A DNA stretch of 64,000 nucleotides, from assembly GCF_029051645.1 (NCBI RefSeq), contig NZ_JAACFS010000001.1, positions 620,001-684,000 of the forward strand, read 5' to 3'. The position numbers and the translations under genes are program-made. Positions within the stretch are counted from its first letter, which is position 1; every line of letters begins with the position of its first letter. The notes beneath the pieces were generated by a model. The model had not been told where the DNA came from. It did not search any database and saw nothing but the letters and a program-made list of their open reading frames with translations. This document shows, piece by piece, positions 8,962 to 17,304 of this stretch. Source of the stretch: Bradyrhizobium sp. CSA112. Lineage in GTDB: Bacteria > Pseudomonadota > Alphaproteobacteria > Rhizobiales > Xanthobacteraceae.

Positions 8962-9876
8962 ATGGCCACTGTGTATTCCGACAACATCTCAAAAGTTGCA
9001 CGGCACGTATTCGGCGACGCCGCCACATATCCCGTTCGCAAGATCAAACTATCCGACCTGGGCGAGGCGCTGCGCCTGGGTTGGGAAGACTTCAGTGCAA
9101 TGCCAAGTCACGCGGTCGTCCTGTGCGTGATTTATCCCGTTCTCGGTATTTTTCTGTTCAGGATGGTCCTTGGCTATTCGGTGCTGCCGCTGCTGTTTCC
9201 GCTGGCAGCCGGGTTTGCCCTGATTGGCCCCTTTGCCGCGATTGGTCTCTACGAGCTCAGCCGCCGCCGCGAGCGCGGCGAGGCAGTCGGGGCATGGGAT
9301 GCGCTTTCCGTGCTGCGCGCTCCGGCTTTCGGCGCCATGATCGAGCTTGGCGTGCTCCTGCTCGTTCTGTTCGGGGCCTGGATCGGCGCAGCGAACGCTA
9401 TCTACGTCTCGATCTTCGGTCACGCTCCGGCTGCGAGCATCCCCGATTTCGCAACGCGCGTGCTGACGACGCCGGAAGGATGGTCGCTCATCATCATCGG
9501 TTGCGGCGTTGGTTTTCTGTTCGCGGTCGTGGCGCTGTGCGTCAGTGCTGTGTCGTTTCCATTGATGCTCGATCGCCATGCCACTGCAATCGACGCCATC
9601 CGGACGTCGCTGCGGGCTGTCATGATGAATCCGGTTGCCATGGCCGGGTGGGGCCTGATCGTGGCGGCGCTGCTCGTGCTCGGTTCGTTGCCGGTCTTCG
9701 TCGGTCTCGCCGTCGTTCTGCCGGTGCTCGGTCATGCCACCTGGCATCTGTACCGGAAGGTGGTGGAGCCGGATCCCAACCCTCCACAGCAAGAACCCCA
9801 CCTGCGGAAAGGACACCGCTACGCCGCCGATTTCCCGGCCGTTCTCTTCCCGTGGAGCCGTGAGCGCGAGCCGTAG
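8962..9876 (+). CDS. DUF2189 family integral membrane protein
   Basis: A 304-residue protein with about six hydrophobic segments, matching the DUF2189 family of alphaproteobacterial membrane proteins. Recognisable family blocks are IKLSDLGEALRLGWEDF, GPFAAIGLYELSRRRERGE and VSAVSFPLMLDRHATAIDAI. The family has no established function. I chose the ATG at 8962 (MATVYSDN, preceded by GAGAGGG) over an upstream TTG at 8914. The gene stands alone, divergent from the oxidase operon, with a repeat element directly after its stop. Confidence 0.85.
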   Translation: MATVYSDNISKVARHVFGDAATYPVRKIKLSDLGEALRLGWEDFSAMPSHAVVLCVIYPVLGIFLFRMVLGYSVLPLLFPLAAGFALIGPFAAIGLYELSRRRERGEAVGAWDALSVLRAPAFGAMIELGVLLLVLFGAWIGAANAIYVSIFGHAPAASIPDFATRVLTTPEGWSLIIIGCGVGFLFAVVALCVSAVSFPLMLDRHATAIDAIRTSLRAVMMNPVAMAGWGLIVAALLVLGSLPVFVGLAVVLPVLGHATWHLYRKVVEPDPNPPQQEPHLRKGHRYAADFPAVLFPWSREREP

Positions 9877-9879
9877 TCT

Positions 9880-10016
9880 TACTGCGTCATGAGCCCCTCA
9901 TGGTGAGGAGCGCAAAGCGCGTCTCGAACCATGAGGCCCCGCCTGTGGCCTACATCCTTCGAGACGCCCACTCCGCGGGCTCCTCGGGATGAGGATCAAA
10001 TGGCCCTGACGCAGTA
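9880..10016. repeat. Palindromic intergenic element with 10-bp terminal inverted repeats
   Basis: The element is bounded by TACTGCGTCA (9880-9889) and its exact complement TGACGCAGTA (10007-10016). Inside are two related segments, each with a CTCATGGTGAGGAGCG-like or GGCTCCTCGGGATGAGG-like part, arranged in opposite orientation. This is the type of non-coding palindromic repeat scattered through Bradyrhizobium and Rhodopseudomonas genomes. It starts 4 nt after the DUF2189 stop. Confidence 0.75.
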
Positions 10017-10140
10017 GATCTAGAGCGGTTTCCAGCGAGAACCTGCCCCGGACTTGATCCGGGGTGGGTTCGCGTCAAGAAAGCGCGTCAAATCAAAAAT
10101 CTAGAGCCCCGTTCCGATTCCGTCGGAACGGAAAGCTCTT
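10017..10140 (-). repeat. Second intergenic repeat, ending in a terminator-like hairpin
   Basis: Between the TIR element and the DUF2865 gene lie CCCCGGA/TCCGGGG (10046-10064), then a CTAGAGC word and a 9-bp hairpin CCGTTCCGA/TCGGAACGG (10109-10117 with 10123-10131). Read on the minus strand, the hairpin follows the DUF2865 stop by about 80 nt and is followed by CTCTAGATTTTTG, so it can act as a terminator for that gene. Together with the element at 9880 it fills the 332-bp gap between genes. Confidence 0.6.
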
Positions 10141-10208
10141 GGCCGCGAGATTGAGCCCAGGATCGCGCCTCCGCCCGCGTCGGCGAAAGCGTTCGAGGGG
10201 TAGGGCGT

Positions 10209-11372
10209 CTATTGCTTCGGCGGGATGAAGGTCGGGCCGACGGTGCGGATCGGCTTGTCCTTGTCGCTGGCGGTCGCAGTCGTATCGGCCGGCGGCGGCG
10301 CCGCGGCGGTGGAGGGCGCGGGCGCCGTGCCTTTCTTGGGAGCGGGCGGACCCTTCGGCTGTGCGCGCTGCTGCATCCGCTTCGCACTCTCCTCGGTGAC
10401 GATGATGTCACCTTGTTCGACCCCGGCCCTGTCGTCGACCGACTTCAGCGCTTCCGACCAGGTCTGGCCGGCGGCCTTGCAGGCGCAGGACGGGTTGAAC
10501 TCGGTGCGGAATTTGAACGCGTTCGGCAGCGACGTATAAGGCTGGCCGTTGACCGAGACCGCCTGGTTGATGTCTTCGCCGGGGTTGCGATAGGTGAACA
10601 GCGTCGCTTCCGTCGCTGGGCAAAGTGCCTTGCAGGTCCGCTCGTCGTCCTGAAATCGCGCCTGGTAGGTGGCGAACGACACCGGGAAGTAACCGCCGTC
10701 GCAGGTGCGGACGCAGACGGTGCGGAAGGTTCCGGAGGGCGGGCCGAGTTCGGCGCTGGGCGGCGGGAGCGTCTGGTTGTTGCCAAACAGGCTGTCGATG
10801 AAGTTACCGGGACCGCGCGCGGCGGCGGCATATTGCGGGCCGCAATTGTTCTGCGCGAGCGCCGTCAGTACCGAGCGGCGCTGGTTTTCGCGGTCGGCGC
10901 CGCCGATGCCGCCGCTGCGCAGGCGCTCCAGGCTGGTGGTGATCTGGTCGAGATTGGAACGCATCTGCTGAATTTGGTTGTTCACCGGACCGCACTGCGC
11001 GGAACGCCCGTTGAACAGGGAGAAGAAGCCCGAGCTTTCGCAACCCATGCGCTTGGCTTGCTGCGTGACCCGATCGAGTTCGGCCTGCTGCTTGGCCTGG
11101 GCCTCCTGATAGCGGCGGATCTGTTCATCCTTGGCCGGGTCGCCGGTGCCGGCGCCACGGTCGATGGTCGCCAATTGTCCTTCGAGCCGGATGCAGACCG
11201 GATTGGCCTGCGCGCCCTGCTGCTGCGGCGGCGGGGGGGCGTCCTGGCTCATCTGCGCCATGGCGTCCTCGTTCGTCTGCGCCAAGGCGGGTGCGCCCTG
11301 GGCGGCGATGCCGAGCAGGACGGCGCAGGTCAAAATCCGAAGGGAGAGGGGAACGTTGCGAATTTCCAGCAT
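10209..11372 (-). CDS. Secreted DUF2865 domain protein
   Basis: A 387-residue exported protein. The signal peptide runs from MLEIRNVPLSL to about APALAQ. A glutamine-rich coiled-coil segment (about 95-160) is followed by the cysteine-rich DUF2865 core, which includes VCVRTCDGGYFPVSF, CKALCPA and CACKAAGQTW. The C-terminal tail is low-complexity, rich in Pro, Ala and Lys. Function is unknown; the paired cysteines suit a disulfide-bonded periplasmic protein. I chose the ATG at 11372 because it directly precedes the signal peptide; a longer frame to 11510 adds only non-conserved residues. Confidence 0.82.
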   Translation of the reverse strand: MLEIRNVPLSLRILTCAVLLGIAAQGAPALAQTNEDAMAQMSQDAPPPPQQQGAQANPVCIRLEGQLATIDRGAGTGDPAKDEQIRRYQEAQAKQQAELDRVTQQAKRMGCESSGFFSLFNGRSAQCGPVNNQIQQMRSNLDQITTSLERLRSGGIGGADRENQRRSVLTALAQNNCGPQYAAAARGPGNFIDSLFGNNQTLPPPSAELGPPSGTFRTVCVRTCDGGYFPVSFATYQARFQDDERTCKALCPATEATLFTYRNPGEDINQAVSVNGQPYTSLPNAFKFRTEFNPSCACKAAGQTWSEALKSVDDRAGVEQGDIIVTEESAKRMQQRAQPKGPPAPKKGTAPAPSTAAAPPPADTTATASDKDKPIRTVGPTFIPPKQ

Positions 11373-11540
11373 ATCCGGCCATGAGAGAGCTGATCCGCGC
11401 GGCTTGTCAGCCTGATGGCGCGGCCAAGGCGGCGTTCTGCGGCCAAGGCCGCATCCAATACCTGCTTCTCGGGGCAGCGTCACGTCGTTTCCGGGGCGCA
11501 GGTGTGGCAACCAGCCCTTGATTCTCCGGAATAATTGCCT

Positions 11541-11849
11541 CTAGCGCTGGCAGGTGATGGCGACGTATTCGCCGCACCCCGGGCGTGAGCAGCGGTCGCC
11601 GCCGCGGCTCGGAATCGCGCCGGTGACTTCGTCGGGATCGACGCGGCGATAGGCGGTCGCCTGTGCAAATTCCCGTGACTGGCAATAGGAGCGGGCGGCA
11701 TGGGCGCCGCACTTGTCGCCCCTGGCGAGGCACTCGTCGACGCCGTAACCATCAGCCTGGTTGGCGACGATGAAGACGCGGCTGTCGGCGGAGGCCGCCG
11801 GGGCGGCAAGCAGGAAGGCACTGGCAATGAGTGCGGAGGAAAGTCGCAT
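11541..11849 (-). CDS. Small secreted cysteine-rich protein
   Basis: A 102-residue predicted periplasmic protein with the signal peptide MRLSSALIASAFLLAAPAASA. The mature part holds six cysteines (in ECLARGDKC, SYCQ, DRCSRPGC and ITCQR), suggesting disulfides. I do not recognise a named domain; small proteins of this layout are common hypothetical proteins in Bradyrhizobium. The ATG at 11849 follows a purine-rich stretch. It lies 168 bp upstream of the DUF2865 gene on the same strand, so the two could be co-transcribed. Confidence 0.7.
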   Translation of the reverse strand: MRLSSALIASAFLLAAPAASADSRVFIVANQADGYGVDECLARGDKCGAHAARSYCQSREFAQATAYRRVDPDEVTGAIPSRGGDRCSRPGCGEYVAITCQR

Positions 11850-12137
11850 GGAAGACACCGGCAGGGGAAAGGGATCGCCCCGCACAGATAGGCCCAAAGG
11901 GTTAATAATGATTAACCATGAGCCCGCAGGGCGGCAGCGGATAGCAGGGGTTCGGCGGCCTGATCGGCCCCAAATCGGGCACAAGCAAGGCCTTGACGGC
12001 GTCCCTCCGATACCGCAATGGTGGAACCATGAACGGTCTCCTCGCCATCTGCAGCATTTGCCGCGAGATTATTAGCTAGCGATTCGCTGGCTGAGGCCGT
12101 CTTTTCTCAAAAACTGAGATCACTGGACGCCCGGCCG

Positions 12138-12291
12138 GCAGCGCACCGGCTCTCGCATTCGCACGTTCTTGCGGCGAATGGGTTGCGAATGCGAGAGCCG
12201 GTGCGCTGCAAGACACTAAAAGTTTAGTGCCGCCTGCGATCTGAAGTTCCTGGACGATCTCGCTGCTATCACTGCAGGAACTTCAAATCGC
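12138..12291. repeat. Cluster of three consecutive inverted repeats before cysS
   Basis: Three hairpins lie head to tail. The first is a perfect 26-bp inverted repeat (12138-12163 with 12184-12209; core GCACCGGCTCTCGCATTCGC). The second is CACTAAA/TTTAGTG (12214-12229). The third is a 17-bp repeat with one mismatch around GAAGTTCCTG/CAGGAACTTC (12236-12252 with 12275-12291). The last ends 24 nt before the cysS ATG, so it lies in the likely leader. Together with the plain sequence 11850-12137 this fills the gap between genes. Confidence 0.75.
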
Positions 12292-12315
12292 CCTCGGCAC
12301 TGGGATGGGTTTTCC

Positions 12316-13731
12316 ATGGAACTGCGCCTCTACGATACGTTGACGAAGGAGAAGCGGCCGTTCGTGCCGCTCGATGCCGATAACGTCCGCATCTATGCCT
12401 GCGGACCGACGGTCTATGACTTCGCCCATATCGGCAATGGTCGCGCGGCGATCGTGTTCGACGTGCTGTTTCGCGTGCTGCGCCATCGCTATGGCCCCGA
12501 TCATGTCACCTATGTCCGCAACGTCACCGACGTCGACGACAAGATCAACGTCCGCGCCGCACGCGACTATCCCGGCGTGCCGCTGAATGAGGCGATCCGC
12601 AAGGTCACCGAAGAGACCTATCGCCAATATCAGGACGACGTCACCGCGCTCGGCTGCTTGGCCCCGACCGTGCAGCCGCGCGCGACCGAACATATCCCGG
12701 AGATGCGGGCGATCATCGAGAAGCTCGTTGCCGGCGGCTTTGCCTATGTCGCCGAAGACCACGTGCTGTTCTCGCCGCAGGCGATGAACGAAGCTAATTC
12801 CGTGATGCCGCGCTATGGCGCGTTGTCGAAACGCTCGCTCGACGAGATGATCGCGGGCGCCCGCGTCGACGTCGCCCCCTACAAGCGCGACAATACCGAT
12901 TTCGTGCTGTGGAAGCCGTCGAAGCCGGGTGAACCGTCATGGCCGTCGCCATCGCGCATCAAGGCGGAAGGCCGCCCCGGCTGGCATATCGAATGCTCGG
13001 CGATGGCCTGGAAGCATCTCGGCGAGAAGTTCGACATTCATGGCGGCGGCATCGACCTGGTGTTCCCGCACCATGAGAACGAACTCGCGCAGACCTGCTG
13101 CGCCTTTCATTCCGACCGCATGGCGAATGTCTGGATGCACAACGGCTTCCTGCAGATCGAGAGCGAGAAGATGTCGAAGTCGCTCGGCAACTTCTTCACG
13201 ATTCGGGACATGCTGGCCGATTGGCCGGGTGAGGTGCTGCGTCTCAATATGCTGAAGACGCATTATCGCTCACCGCTCGACTGGACCTTGAAGGGTGCGG
13301 AAGAGAGCGCGAAGACGCTCGACGATTGGTACGCGATCGCGGCTGACGCCGTGGCCAGCGAGCCGTCGCCCGCCTTGGTCGAGGCGCTCTATGACGACCT
13401 CAACACGGCGCTGGCCATGGCTGTCCTGCACGGCCTGCGCAATGCGGCGGCGTCCGGTGGCACGCGGGAGCGCGGCGAGTTTGCCGCCTCGCTTCGGCTG
13501 CTCGGTTTCCTCTCAATGAGTGCTGCCGAGTGGAAGGGGCGCAAGCAGCAGGCCAGCGGCATCGATCCGGAGCAGGTCGATCGCCTGATCGCGGAGCGCG
13601 CGGCCGCCCGCGCGCGCAAGGACTTCAAGGAATCCGACCGCATCCGGGACGAGCTCGCCGCGATGGGCGTTGCCATCAAGGATGGCAAGGATGCCGACGG
13701 AAAACCTGTAACGACATGGGAGGTCGCGTGA
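12316..13731 (+). CDS. cysS: Cysteinyl-tRNA synthetase
   Basis: Class I aminoacyl-tRNA synthetase that charges tRNA-Cys. The 471 residues have the usual length. The HIGH-type signature is HIGN in [11 protein letters not shown] (H38), and KMSKS is in [11 protein letters not shown]. The zinc-site residues are expected in [16 protein letters not shown] and [10 protein letters not shown], and all are present. The C-terminal helical domain ends in a typical [20 protein letters not shown] segment. The stop overlaps the next small gene (GTGATGA). Confidence 0.97.
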   Translation: MELRLYDTLTKEKRPFVPLDADNVRIYACGPTVYDFAHIGNGRAAIVFDVLFRVLRHRYGPDHVTYVRNVTDVDDKINVRAARDYPGVPLNEAIRKVTEETYRQYQDDVTALGCLAPTVQPRATEHIPEMRAIIEKLVAGGFAYVAEDHVLFSPQAMNEANSVMPRYGALSKRSLDEMIAGARVDVAPYKRDNTDFVLWKPSKPGEPSWPSPSRIKAEGRPGWHIECSAMAWKHLGEKFDIHGGGIDLVFPHHENELAQTCCAFHSDRMANVWMHNGFLQIESEKMSKSLGNFFTIRDMLADWPGEVLRLNMLKTHYRSPLDWTLKGAEESAKTLDDWYAIAADAVASEPSPALVEALYDDLNTALAMAVLHGLRNAAASGGTRERGEFAASLRLLGFLSMSAAEWKGRKQQASGIDPEQVDRLIAERAAARARKDFKESDRIRDELAAMGVAIKDGKDADGKPVTTWEVA

Positions 13732-13844
13732 TGACCCGTCCCGATACGCCCTTCCCGAAACATTGGCGTTATTACATCTTCATCAAATGGGCACTGATCG
13801 TTGCCGCGGTCGTGCTGGCTTTGAGACTGTTCGGAGTATTTTGA
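13731..13844 (+). CDS. 37-residue single-span membrane peptide coupled to cysS
   Basis: A short frame starts with an ATG whose A is the last base of the cysS stop and ends just before the GNAT gene. It encodes about 14 polar residues ([15 protein letters not shown]), then one hydrophobic segment (IKWALIVAAVVLALRLFGVF). The ATGA overlap, the 4-nt gap to the next gene and the clean N-in helix support a real gene. It is below usual annotation cut-offs. Function is unknown. Confidence 0.6.
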   Translation: MTRPDTPFPKHWRYYIFIKWALIVAAVVLALRLFGVF

Positions 13845-13848
13845 CGCG

Positions 13849-14358
13849 ATGGGACAGGCGTTGCCCAAACCTGGCTTGCGGCCGTTTTTGCCGGCGGATG
13901 TTCCGATGCTGGCGGCGATCTTCGTTGCCGCCATCGAGGGGCTGACCGGCGACGATTACAGCGTGGCGCAGCAGGAAGCCTGGACTCACGCTGCCGAGGA
14001 CGAAGAAGCGTTCGGCAAGAAGCTGGCGGGGCAACTGACGCTGATCGCGACCATCCAGAACGCGCCTGTTGGATTCGCCTCGCTGAAGGGCACCGACCAC
14101 ATCGATATGCTTTATGTACATCCGAGCGTGGCCGGGCAGGGCGTTGGGTCGATGCTGGTCGACGCGCTGGAAAAACTGGCAGGCGCACGTGGCGCCAAGC
14201 ATCTAACGGTCGACGCCAGCGATACTGCGGAGGCTTTCTTCAAGAAACGCGGCTATACCGCCAAACAGCGCAACACCGTCTCGCTCAACGGCGAATGGCT
14301 CGCCAACACAACGATGCAGAAGGCGCTGGCAGGGGCCGGGCCGGGAGTTCCGACATGA
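13849..14358 (+). CDS. GNAT family N-acetyltransferase
   Basis: A 169-residue acyl-CoA-dependent N-acetyltransferase. The GNAT acetyl-CoA loop is visible as VHPSVAGQGVGSMLVDALEKLA, and the C-terminal motif as AEAFFKKRGY. The LRPFLPADVPMLAAIF start is typical of the YafP-like subgroup. The substrate cannot be predicted. It lies between cysS and cimA, and its stop overlaps the cimA ATG (ATGA), so the genes from cysS to cimA form one translationally linked unit. Confidence 0.88.
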   Translation: MGQALPKPGLRPFLPADVPMLAAIFVAAIEGLTGDDYSVAQQEAWTHAAEDEEAFGKKLAGQLTLIATIQNAPVGFASLKGTDHIDMLYVHPSVAGQGVGSMLVDALEKLAGARGAKHLTVDASDTAEAFFKKRGYTAKQRNTVSLNGEWLANTTMQKALAGAGPGVPT

Positions 14359-15953
14359 GCCGCGAACGCCTTTATCTCTTCGACACCACGCTGCGCGACG
14401 GCGCGCAGACCAACGGCGTCGATTTCACGCTGCACGACAAGCAGATCATCGCGCAGATGCTGGACGATCTCGGCATCGACTATGTCGAGGGCGGCTATCC
14501 CGGCGCCAATCCGGCCGACACCGAATTCTTTTCGGAAAGCCCAAAGTTCGAGAACGCCAAGTTCACGGCGTTCGGCATGACGCGCCGTCCGGGCCGTTCG
14601 GCCTCGAACGACCCCGGGCTCGCGGCGCTGATCGAGGCCAAGGCCGACGCGATCTGCTTCGTCGCCAAATCCAGCGCCTATCAGGTGCGGGTTGCGCTCG
14701 AGACCACCAACGAGGAGAACCTCGCCTCGATCCGCGACAGCGTCAGTGCGGCCAAGGCGGCCGGCCGCGAGGTGATGGTCGATTGCGAACACTTCTTCGA
14801 CGGCTACAAGGAAAATGCCGATTTCGCGCTGGCCTGTGCCAAAGCGGCCTATGAGTCTGGGGCGCGCTGGGTGGTGCTGTGCGACACCAACGGCGGCACC
14901 ATGCCGCACGAGATCGAAACCATCGTAGGCATCGTCGTCAAGCATGTCCCGGGCAGCCATGTCGGCATCCACGCCCATAATGACACCGAGCAGGCGGTCG
15001 CCAATTCGCTGGCCGCAGTGCGCGCCGGCGCGCGGCAGATCCAAGGCACCCTGAACGGGCTCGGCGAGCGCTGCGGCAACGCCAATCTCTGTTCGCTGAT
15101 CCCGACGCTTCGCCTGAAGAACGAATTTTCCGACGCGTTCGAGATCGGCGTCACCGCGGAGAAGATGGCGACGCTGATGAAGGTCTCGCGCACGCTCGAT
15201 GACATGCTCAACCGCGCGCCCAACCGCCATGCCGCCTATGTCGGCGAAAGCGCCTTCGTCACCAAAGCAGGTATTCATGCCTCAGCGATGATGAAGGACC
15301 CTCATAGCTACGAACACGTCTTGCCTGAATCCGTCGGCAACCATCGCAAGGTGCTGGTGTCCGATCAGGCCGGCCGCTCCAACGTGATGGCTGAACTCGA
15401 TCGCGCCGGCATCACCTATGAGAAGAGCGATCCGAAGCTGGCGCGTCTGGTCGAGGAGTTGAAGGAGCGCGAAGCGGCAGGCTATGCCTATGAATCCGCC
15501 AACGCCTCGTTCGACCTGCTGGCGCGGCGCACGCTTGGCCGGGTGCCGGAATATTTCAAGGTCGAGCAGTTCGACGTCAATGTCGAGCAGCGCTACAACG
15601 CCAACGGCCAGCGCGTCACGGTGGCGCTGGCGGTGGTCAAGGTTGATGTCGCCGGCGAACGCTTGATCTCGGCGGCGGAAGGCAACGGTCCGGTCAATGC
15701 GCTCGACGTCGCGCTGCGCAAGGACCTCGGCAAGTATCAGAAATACATCGAAGGCCTGAAGCTGATCGATTACCGCGTCCGTATCCTCAATGGCGGCACG
15801 GAGGCGGTGACGCGGGTCTTGATCGAGAGCGAGGATGAAAACGGCGATAGCTGGATCACGGTCGGCGTGTCGCCGAATATCATCGACGCCTCGTTCCAGG
15901 CGCTGATGGATTCGGTGGTCTACAAGCTGGTGAAATCAGGCGCGCCGGTGTGA
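14355..15953 (+). CDS. cimA: Citramalate synthase
   Basis: Condenses acetyl-CoA with pyruvate to (R)-citramalate, the threonine-independent entry to isoleucine synthesis. The 532 residues have an N-terminal HMGL/DRE-TIM barrel (FDTTLRDGAQTNG, with the metal-site HAHND in GIHAHNDTEQAVANS) and a C-terminal LeuA-type allosteric domain (DYRVRILNGG, then RVLIESEDENGDSW). The long linker and the GVDF after the DRDG-type motif favour CimA over isopropylmalate synthase. The ATG at 14355 overlaps the GNAT stop. A longer frame from 14295 would overlap the GNAT gene by 64 nt and is unlikely. Confidence 0.92.
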   Translation: MSRERLYLFDTTLRDGAQTNGVDFTLHDKQIIAQMLDDLGIDYVEGGYPGANPADTEFFSESPKFENAKFTAFGMTRRPGRSASNDPGLAALIEAKADAICFVAKSSAYQVRVALETTNEENLASIRDSVSAAKAAGREVMVDCEHFFDGYKENADFALACAKAAYESGARWVVLCDTNGGTMPHEIETIVGIVVKHVPGSHVGIHAHNDTEQAVANSLAAVRAGARQIQGTLNGLGERCGNANLCSLIPTLRLKNEFSDAFEIGVTAEKMATLMKVSRTLDDMLNRAPNRHAAYVGESAFVTKAGIHASAMMKDPHSYEHVLPESVGNHRKVLVSDQAGRSNVMAELDRAGITYEKSDPKLARLVEELKEREAAGYAYESANASFDLLARRTLGRVPEYFKVEQFDVNVEQRYNANGQRVTVALAVVKVDVAGERLISAAEGNGPVNALDVALRKDLGKYQKYIEGLKLIDYRVRILNGGTEAVTRVLIESEDENGDSWITVGVSPNIIDASFQALMDSVVYKLVKSGAPV

Positions 15954-15978
15954 GGAACGCAAGGCGGTCCACAAACGC

Positions 15979-16062
15979 CGTCATTGCGAGCGAAGCGAAG
16001 CAATCCATCGTGCCGCAAGGAAAGTATGGATTGCTTCGTCGCTAACGCTCCTCGCAATGACG
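15979..16062. repeat. CGTCATTGCGAG palindromic repeat, copy 1
   Basis: The element begins CGTCATTGCGAGCG and ends CTCGCAATGACG, with inner arms GAAGCAATCCAT and ATGGATTGCTTCG, giving a long imperfect hairpin. It lies between cimA and the VOC gene. Three more copies occur at 22916-23067, 48709-48786 and 48999-49118. Confidence 0.85.
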
Positions 16063-16082
16063 GGGAGAGAGCGGGGGAATCG

Positions 16083-16835
16083 ATGATCGACCACATCTCC
16101 GTCGGCGTCAGCGACCTCGAACGCTCCGCGCGCTTCTATGAAGCAACGCTCGCAGCCCTCGGCCTGTCGCGTCTGGTGACGCGCCCCGCCACCATCGGCT
16201 TCGGCAAAACCTATCCCGAATTCTGGATCAACCTGCGCGCCGGCATGGCGTCCGTGCCGCCCGAGAGCGGCACGCACATCTGCCTTCGCGCCAAAACAAC
16301 CGGCGATGTCGATGCGTTTTACGCCGCGGCGCTGAAGTCCGGCGGCCGCTCCGACGGCGCGCCAGGAATTCGGCCGCATGATCGCGTGAAGTATTACGCC
16401 GCCTTCGTCGTCGATCCCGACGGCAACCGCATCGAGGCGGTGCGTTTCCCGCGACGTAGGGTAGGGCGGACTTACAGCTTTCTGACCAATTCCGGCGCGA
16501 TTTCCCTGGTGCCTGCCGGAGCACGGGCCACGGCGGCGCGCAAGCGCGGCACGATGTCCTCGACCCGCTCGGCCTTGAGGATATCGATGTCCAGCGACGG
16601 GCGGATGAATTCGGTTGCACGCATATGCGCCAGCAGCGCGATCAGCGGTTCCCAGAAGCCGTCGACATTGGCGAGCAGAACCGGCTTGGAGTGGCGGCCG
16701 AGTTGCTGCCAGGTCATCTGCTCGACCAGCTCCTCCAGCGTGCCGATGCCGCCGGGCAGCGCCACGAATGCGTCGGAGCGTTCGAACATCAGCCGCTTGC
16801 GCTCGTGCATGTCGGGCGTGACGATCATTTCTTGA
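16083..16835 (+). CDS. VOC (glyoxalase-fold) protein with unusual C-terminal read-through
   Basis: Residues 1 to about 125 form a complete vicinal-oxygen-chelate domain (MIDHISVGVSDLERSARFYE at the start, VDPDGNRIEAV near the end), the size of many stand-alone VOC proteins. The frame then continues for about 125 residues across the 3' half of the convergent LOG gene, giving 250 in all. That tail has no recognisable domain and looks like antisense translation. Either the original stop was lost or the base calls near 16455-16470 hide one. The metal site and substrate cannot be defined. The ATG at 16083 is preferred, since upstream frame lies in the repeat. Confidence 0.7.
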   Translation: MIDHISVGVSDLERSARFYEATLAALGLSRLVTRPATIGFGKTYPEFWINLRAGMASVPPESGTHICLRAKTTGDVDAFYAAALKSGGRSDGAPGIRPHDRVKYYAAFVVDPDGNRIEAVRFPRRRVGRTYSFLTNSGAISLVPAGARATAARKRGTMSSTRSALRISMSSDGRMNSVARICASSAISGSQKPSTLASRTGLEWRPSCCQVICSTSSSSVPMPPGSATNASERSNISRLRSCMSGVTIIS

Positions 16836-17092
16836 ACGCGTGACAGCGCATGCTCGCGTGATCTCAGAAAATCCGGGATGATGCCGGTGACCAGGCCGCC
16901 GTGATCCAGCGTCGACTTGGCGACCGCGCCCATCAGCCCGACCGATCCGCCGCCATAGACGAGCCGGATATTGTTCTCGGCAAAAGCCTTTCCCAGGGCT
17001 TGGGCAGCTTCGACAAAGCGGGGGCTGGAGCCAGCGCCGGAGCCGCAATAGACACAAACGGTTTTGATTTGTTCGGTTTTGATTTGATCCAT
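16472..17092 (-). CDS. LOG family protein (nucleoside 5'-monophosphate phosphoribohydrolase type)
   Basis: A 206-residue Rossmann-fold protein of the LOG / lysine-decarboxylase-like family. Members release the base from nucleoside 5'-monophosphates; plant homologues activate cytokinins. The signature PGGIGTLEE is intact, as is the N-terminal CVYCGSGAG and the YGGGSVGLMG loop. I chose the ATG at 17092 (MDQIKTEQ); an ATG at 17101 and a GTG at 17113 are in frame. Its 3' half overlaps the antisense tail of the VOC frame. Confidence 0.87.
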   Translation of the reverse strand: MDQIKTEQIKTVCVYCGSGAGSSPRFVEAAQALGKAFAENNIRLVYGGGSVGLMGAVAKSTLDHGGLVTGIIPDFLRSREHALSRVQEMIVTPDMHERKRLMFERSDAFVALPGGIGTLEELVEQMTWQQLGRHSKPVLLANVDGFWEPLIALLAHMRATEFIRPSLDIDILKAERVEDIVPRLRAAVARAPAGTREIAPELVRKL

Positions 17093-17183
17093 GCAGATCA
17101 TGTGGCACTGCACCCAGTAAAGCTCAAGTCTGGCTCGTTTCGCTGCTGCAGCAGAAATAGGCCCGAAATCAAACCAAACGGGG

Positions 17184-17199
17184 GAAAGATTTATCTTTC
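17184..17199. promoter_or_regulatory. Short perfect palindrome between divergent LOG and ABC genes
   Basis: GAAAGAT-TT-ATCTTTC is a 7+7 bp palindrome in the 212-bp gap between the divergent genes. Its position suits an operator, but no regulator gene is adjacent and I can name no family. Confidence 0.3.
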
Positions 17200-17304
17200 A
17201 AGGCTGTACGGGAGAGTTAAACGCTCTATATGACGGACATATGCAGATCATCAGAAATCATCTGACGGCGGCCGGTGCGCCATCTTGCTTTGGGCGCGAG
17301 CGCG

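Noticed and set aside
8853..9863. Overlapping plus-strand frame over the DUF2189 gene
   Set aside because: Arg-rich frame with no hydrophobic segments, whereas the chosen frame has the DUF2189 membrane pattern and a ribosome site.
10212..11384. 390-codon frame antisense to the DUF2865 gene
   Set aside because: The opposite strand has a signal peptide and a known family; this frame has no domain and is a high-GC shadow.
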